Shown here piece by piece: positions 58,745 through 64,000 of a stretch of 64,000 nt of DNA; within the stretch, counting starts at the first letter, position 1, and every line of letters starts with the position of its first letter. The notes beneath the pieces were generated by a model, which saw only the letters and a list, made by a program, of their open reading frames with translations, made no database searches and was not told the origin of the DNA. The stretch spans positions 5,888,242-5,952,241 of the forward strand of contig JAJHZJ010000252.1 in the NCBI GenBank assembly GCA_023548195.1, written 5' to 3'. The DNA is from Bettongia penicillata ogilbyi. Its lineage: Eukaryota; Chordata; Mammalia; Diprotodontia; Potoroidae. The position numbers and the translations under genes are program-made.

Positions 58745-59275
58745 GTACAAAAATATTTATAGCTCCTTCTGAAGTGGTAGAAAATGGAAATCTGAGGAGA
58801 TGCCCATAAATTAGGAAATGCCTAAGCAAATTATGGTATATAAACATATATTGTGCTGTAAAAAATGATGAAAGGATTGATTTCAGAGAAAACTGGGAAG
58901 ACTTATATGAACTGATCTGGAGTAAAGTAAACAGAATCAGGAGAGTAATTTATAGAATGACATTAACATGGTAAGGATAGCTACGAGAGAAATAGCAATT
59001 CTGATTAGTGTGATCAACACCCATGGTTCCAGATGGCTGAAGATGAAACCTGCCTCCTACCTCCTGATAGAGACATAAAGGATCAGACTGCAGAATGAGA
59101 TGTATTTTAAGTTACGGTTAATATAGACATTTGTTTTCTTTGACTATATCTGTTTGTAATGGAGGTTTGGGAGAATTTTGTTATTGCTCTTAACTGGGAA
59201 GGGGTTCTTTGGGGAGTAGGGGAGAAGAAAGACCTTTGCTAGTTAAAACAAATTGATTTTAAAAAAGAAAAAAAA
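58745..59275 (+). mobile_element. L1 3' end fragment
   Basis: Starts ACAAAAATATTTATAGC and follows the same L1 3' region as 10400-10600 (GCCCATAAATTAGGAAATGCC, ATTATGGTATATAAACATATATTGTGCTG, GAAAACTGGGAAGACTTATATGAACTGAT). It ends in an A-rich tail at about 59260-59277. Confidence 0.75.
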
Positions 59276-59634
59276 AGCCTCAAATCACACATGGCCAAAA
59301 TGGTAACATGGAAGAACAGAACTGTGAAAAAAGGAAGTAAGACAACCTTCAAAAATATTCGGAAAGAGATTGCTTTAATTTCCCACTTCTGGAGAATGCA
59401 GTCTTCCCTATGTGGCTGGCCAAGGAATGTGCAACTTATTTCCTTAGAGAATTTATGCACCATTCAGAAAACTGCTGTTGTGCAGAAAAAGCTATCATGA
59501 AATTATAGGATCATAAAACTAATGAAATTGTGTATGTGAAATTATATGATAGAGACTGGCTATTGTTATTATCAATAATATAGAGAGTAGTTATTGCTAT
59601 TATCAATAATAGGTACATTACTTTTCATTTAACT

Positions 59635-59820
59635 TACAGAATCACAATATATTAAAGTTGGAGGGGACCTTAAAAATCAATTTTTCTAACTCCTTTATTT
59701 GCAAATGAGGACCTGGAGTCCCAAACAAGGGAAGTGACTTGCTCAAGGTCACACATTAGTTGCCCAGAAGGAGCAGAACTCAGATCTACAGATGCTCACT
59801 TCATTGTGTTTGATGCCTCT
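59635..59820 (-). mobile_element. MIR-like fragment
   Basis: GTTGGAGGGGACCTTAAAAATC, GGGAAGTGACTTGCTCAAGGTCACACATTAGTTG, CAGAACTCAGATCTAC. Confidence 0.65.
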
Positions 59821-60498
59821 CACATTATGTAATTATTTATCTCTCAGAACTCTTCAACTCACCATATGACACAGGGAAGGTCCATGTTGATATGTCAATA
59901 CAAACAGCTCTCAGAGGAAAATGATATCCCATGGTCACTAAGCAAGTCAACTCCATCACAGGATGAATGAATTCCTTTTAACCTCCTTCTCTCGAAAGAC
60001 TACAGTTCTTACCCTAAATGTACAACTTCATCACTTGTATTACTTTCCTTCATAGAATCACATATACTATCTACTAGTTGTACATATTGACAAACTTTCT
60101 TTGTCATAATCATAAATCCTAATCAACCACAGACTTTCTATTTCCATACATAGAAACATAAATATATAACTATGTGTATGTATATATTTAAATTAATATT
60201 TCAAGAATATATTAATTGACTGTTATGAGTACTCATGCCACCGTCATATCTACACTGTGGTTAATGGTCTTTGGAAATTACTGTGACTCTCCCTCACCCT
60301 CCTTCAACCCCACTTCCAAATCATCAATAGTCTAGCAATGAGCCTCTCCAAATGTAGCCAAGTTGGTCTGTAGAGGACAGATATACAATCTGTAGTTCAA
60401 TTCTCTTATTATAAATATAAGGAAATTGAGGTCCAGAGAGGATAATTTCCACTAGAAATTTTAGACAGTGTAATTACTGATTTTCGAATTATACGTAG

Positions 60499-60640
60499 GA
60501 GCAGCTAGGTGGCACAGTGAATAGAGAACTGGCCTTGGAGTGAGGAAGACAGTGTTCAAAACTGGTCTCAGATACTTACTAGCTGTGGGACCCTGGGAAA
60601 GTCACTTAACCTCAATTGCCTGTAATTTTTAAAAATTATG
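60499..60640 (+). mobile_element. Marsupial tRNA-derived SINE, 5' part
   Basis: GGAGCAGCTAGGTGGCACAGTGAATAGAGAACTGGCC, ACTTACTAGCTGTGGGACCCTGGGAAAGTCACTTAACCTCAATTGCC. Confidence 0.85.
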
Positions 60641-60712
60641 TATACATATATGTATCTGTATATAAATACATGTGTGTGTATATATATGTAATATATATAT
60701 ATATATATTAAA
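60640..60712. repeat. TA/TG microsatellite
   Basis: TATACATATATG and (TA)n directly following the SINE, probably grown from its tail. Confidence 0.75.
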
Positions 60713-60766
60713 GTCCTATAGAAATAAAGCTCAGCATGTCTAATATCTCAGCATAGCATGGAGATA

Positions 60767-60849
60767 ACCCTGGGTTCTTGAAACTGTGTCATGTTTGGTA
60801 ATACCTGCGACAACCTATATCACTGACATAGTCTTCAAGAACCCAGGGT
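60767..60849. repeat. 83-nt hairpin, pre-miRNA-like
   Basis: Arms ACCCTGGGTTCTTGAA (60767-60782) and TTCAAGAACCCAGGGT (60834-60849) pair perfectly over 16 bp. After one bulged base (C60833) nine more pairs follow (60783-60791 with 60824-60832, one G-U). The loop is about 32 nt (60792-60823). Size and shape fit a microRNA precursor; an old palindromic MITE is the main alternative. Confidence 0.75.
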
Positions 60850-61304
60850 GAGAGAAACAAAGGTCCCATTAACGATGACTTATGGAATGACCTGAAGTTA
60901 ATGAAAAATGGTAATTGAAAGAAGAGGCAGATAGTAAGAATTTACAGCAGATTCAAAGTCAAGAGAGCTTAGCATTTTTCCTGAGAACAAGTTAAGTTAC
61001 TACTGGTTTCTTTAAAAGATTCCAGTACACAGGATCTCATTATAAATCAGGTGTTACTTGGTTCAGTGATTGTCATAAGGTCCCTGAAGACAGAAGTTAT
61101 TTTACTTTTTGATGTTTATTATAAATGCATTTTGAATATCATGTCTTCCCATAGGGCTAAAGAAATTGCTTCATTTTTGAAGGGCAGAGAAATCCAGATA
61201 TGTACATTTCAACAAGATAACTGATGTACAAACAAAAATACCCCCCAATTCTAGTTTATATTTGCTGTACTATACACAGTTCCATATCCCCAAGCTCATA
61301 ATCT

Positions 61305-61825
61305 ATTTATTGATTGATTGATTGATTGATTTGTTTATTTATTTATTTATTTAGCTTTTTACATTCATTTTCACAAAATTTTGGGTTCCAAATTTTCTCC
61401 CCTTTTCTCCCCTCCCCCCACCCCAATACCCCAAGCAATCTAATTTTCCCTATCTCCAATCTGCCCTCTCTTCTGTCATCCCTCCCTTCTCTTGTCTCCA
61501 TCTTCTCTTTTCTCCTGTAGAGCCAGATAACTTTCTATTCCTCATTAACTGTATGTCTTCTTTCCTAGTTACAACAACAATACTAAACAGTTGTTCCTAA
61601 AACTTTGAGTTCCAAATTCTCCCCATCCCTCCCTCCCCACCCATTCCCTTTGGAAGGCAGGCAATTCAATATAGGCCATATCTGTGTAGTTTTGCAAATG
61701 ACCTCCCTGATACTCGTGTTGTGTAAGACTAACTGGATTACCATCCCTCCTAACCTGCCCCTCATTGTTTCTCTTCTGTCTTTTGCTCCTGTCCCTCCCC
61801 AAGTGTTGACTTCAAATTGCTCCCT
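61305..61825 (-). mobile_element. 5'-truncated L1/HAL1 3'UTR copy, same family as the 49.3 kb element
   Basis: The minus strand matches the last ~490 bp of the 49.3-52.3 kb element (its bases from about 51825 to the tail) at high identity by eye. The copy ends in a (TTTA)n-type tail, shown as TTTATTTATTTA on the plus strand. A perfect 15-bp target duplication CCAAGCTCATAATCT flanks it at 61290-61304 and 61826-61840. It could derive from either a full L1 or an ORF1-only relative, because only the shared 3'UTR is present. Confidence 0.88.
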
Positions 61826-61829
61826 CCAA

Positions 61830-62300
61830 GCTCATAATCTCTTCAAAAAAATTGAAGAATCAAGCTATTTTATGCTTTCTTTTGAAAACAGAAAAAGCTC
61901 TATCAGTCAAGAATCAACTGATTCATGGGAATAAAATAGTACATCTTGTCACACTTGCTATCCTCTTTCAAAGTTTCATATCAATCTATGAAACACTAAT
62001 TTGATCATGTAAAAGACCGAGATAAGTCACTTTTCAAGTTCCTTTTCTTGTGTAGACCCAACACTAAACTAAGAAGAATTCAATAGACTCAGAATTCATC
62101 ATAGCCCTTAACCCAATAACAATTCTCCCCATAGATGGAAGACATGAGTTAGGTGAGATCAGTGTTGGATGATTAGGTGAGGTGATTGCCTTCAAAAGTT
62201 TACATAGACATGCTGAAAAGCTGAAGTTCAATTATGGACATTCATTCAGCAGCAATTAAAAGGAAAAGAAACATAATTCTTCCCACACAGCACATCTATA
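61830..62300. other. No recognisable feature
   Basis: Unclassified intron between the L1/HAL1 tail and the CA-rich tract. Confidence 0.4.
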
Positions 62301-62301
62301 C

Positions 62302-62512
62302 CACCACACACACACACAGACATACACATAGACATATACAGACATACACACAGACATACACACAGATACACACACACAGACATACACAGACATACACACA
62401 CAGACACACACAGACATACACACACATACACACAGACATACACACACATATACACACAGACATACACACACATACACACAGACATACACACACATACATA
62501 CACACAAAACCC
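62302..62512. repeat. Long compound CA-rich microsatellite
   Basis: About 210 bp of CACACA / GACATACA / ACATACAC units. Long frames on both strands here are by-products of the repeat. Confidence 0.9.
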
Positions 62513-62899
62513 TTCAACTTCAAAAGAAAGATTTAGCACCTCAGGGAAGCTGATAATTTTCATGAAGCTACATGACACAGTATGCCAATACCCAAATTCA
62601 ACAATGTGCAAGAGGTTAAGGACAACCAGCTAAACTGAAAGTCCAACAAACAAAAGCACAACCACATCACTGGAAAAAATCTTTAAGGAGACAACAGACT
62701 GATTCAAAGCTGAATTTTCTTCCTTGAAGGAATCAGGTCCTATCTTTATTCCCAATGTTAATACAGCCTCTTTGCGGTGATAATTCATGAACAGCTTCTT
62801 ATCAAGAACCCACACTTAAAGTAGCCTGTCAATCATTTCTACCAAAGAGCTGTACAACTTTTTCAATATATGACTTTTTTCATCCTTTCAACTCTTACA

Positions 62900-63110
62900 T
62901 CAGTTTCGTCTCTCCAATCACACCCCAACACCCTAGTAGTAAATATAGATCCCCATCACCTCTTACTTCAGCTACTTCAATAGCAATCCTGCTAATCCAG
63001 CCTCCACACAGTTACTAAAGTCATCTTCCCAATTTGTAGATCTGACAATTTCACCCCACTAATCAAAACTTTCTGGTGGCTCCCTATGGACTCTAGGTTG
63101 GCCCCTGGCC
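62900..63110 (+). mobile_element. L2 internal fragment
   Basis: CCAGCCTCCACACAGTTACTAAAGTCATCTTCC, TTCTGGTGGCTCCCTATGGACTCTAGGTTGGCCC. Confidence 0.65.
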
Positions 63111-63294
63111 TATTAGATATAATATTTTTGCAAGGGATCAGAGAATGACCATGGCCACTGAGAAAGGTAATTTTCATTTTGCTCCAACAAAACATACAGT
63201 TTGACCCAATACACAATTAAACAAAATGATGAAAGTTCCACACCCACGTGTTAATATTTTTCAAATAGACAGGGATGCTAGGGTAATGCAGATC

Positions 63295-63465
63295 ATCAGT
63301 CTAGAAATAGAAGAGGACTCAGAAGTTTGTTTTTCAGATGAGGAAACTGAAGCCCATGAAGGTTATGTGTCTTTCTATCACAGGAAATAAGCATTAAAAG
63401 CAAGATTTGAATCCAGGTCCTTTGACTTCAGAACCATTGCCTTTTCTCCTGTAGCACATGATACA
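63295..63465 (-). mobile_element. MIR-like fragment
   Basis: TTTTTCAGATGAGGAAACTGAAGCCCATGAAGG, AAGATTTGAATCCAGGTCCTTTGACTTCAG. Confidence 0.65.
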
Positions 63466-63599
63466 AAGTCATTTAAAAGCATTACTGAATTCAGAGTGAG
63501 TTTACATCATAATGTACATGCTCAGCCAACTGATGTCAATAGTATAAATACCTTCTAGAGGTGTTCATGAAATTTTTATCCACCTTAAAAAGGGGGTCC

Positions 63600-63998
63600 T
63601 CATGCTTGAAGAGGTAAGAAACTACTGTTGGATGATGAAATGCAAACTCCTTAGGTTAGCATTGAAGGTTTTCCACAATCTGCATCCAAACTATCTTTAT
63701 AGCCTCATTTCACAGCACCAGATATGGCACTACCTCCTCTATGGAACCTTTTCTGAATCTGTCTCCTTTTCTGGACCATATTCTCTGCCACCTCAAATTT
63801 TCCTAAGAACAATCAGTCCCCATCACACTCTATCTTGTAACACATTTATTTGTGCACATGTCACATCATCCCCGAGCAGAACAATCCAGTCAAGGGGACA
63901 CACTATGTTGGTTTTGGTTTTTGTTCATTCTTGTATCTTTGTGTCTTAGTACTTTGGACATTATAGGTGCTTAGCAAATGTTTATCAAATTGAATTTG
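63600..63998 (+). mobile_element. L2 3' end, about 400 bp
   Basis: ATGAAATGCAAACTCCTTAGGTTAGCATTGAAGGTTTTCCACAATCTGC, then the acidic/Pro-rich tail region, ending TTGTATCTTTGTGTCTTAGTACTTTGGACATTATAGGTGCTTAGCAAATG. Confidence 0.8.
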
Positions 63999-64000
63999 AA

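Noticed and set aside
62234..62611. Frames of 75-121 codons on both strands rich in Cys/Val or Thr/His
   Set aside because: They translate the CA-rich microsatellite.

Overview
The window looks like intronic DNA from a marsupial (metatherian) nuclear genome. The repeat content points there: many tRNA-headed MIR/CORE-SINEs in the form seen in marsupials (GCAGCTAGGTGGC head, ATTTTACAGATGAGGAAAC core), abundant L2 tails, decayed L1 ORF2, and a GC-rich L1 5' end (GGAGCCAAGATGG) on an ORF1-only element. The sequence is AT-rich with no CpG island outside that element, and it has no compact ORFs. No bacterial or phage feature is present.

The only cellular gene I can support is LANCL3 (LanC-like protein 3) on the minus strand. 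Two coding exons are visible: complement(7244..7367) and complement(4622..4819). Both have splice signals, their phases join exactly, and together they encode 107 residues ending in the WCHGAP motif that carries the first zinc cysteine of the LanC fold. The following exon would lie left of position 1. The GC-rich first exon would lie right of position 64000, so about 56.6 kb of the window is probably the large upstream intron. A full-length 7SL RNA pseudogene sits in the intron between the two exons.

The rest is repeats. 1-8.6 kb: LANCL3 exons, 7SL pseudogene, MIR, L2 and CR1-like fragments. 8.8-11.2 kb: L1 ORF2/3' end with two SINE fragments inside it. 11.4-26 kb: SINEs, hAT-like fragments, a solo LTR splitting a SINE, a perfect hairpin and an AT-rich tandem repeat. 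27.2-30.4 kb: two related solo LTRs flanking an L1 RT fragment. 33-35 kb: a poly-C tract and a 146-bp pyrimidine tandem repeat. 40.2-40.8 kb: a Ty3/gypsy-like pol remnant. 49.3-52.3 kb: a HAL1-like element (5'UTR, ORF1, 3'UTR, no ORF2) with a perfect 13-bp target duplication. 52.7-64 kb: SINEs, L2, L1, a pre-miRNA-like hairpin and a second, 5'-truncated copy of the HAL1/L1 tail with a 15-bp target duplication.

I found no new multi-gene system. The items most worth checking are the HAL1-like element, the Ty3/gypsy remnant, and the two hairpins at 60767-60849 and 23799-23857. Repeat family names are from recognition by eye; boundaries without a stated target duplication are approximate to a few tens of bases.
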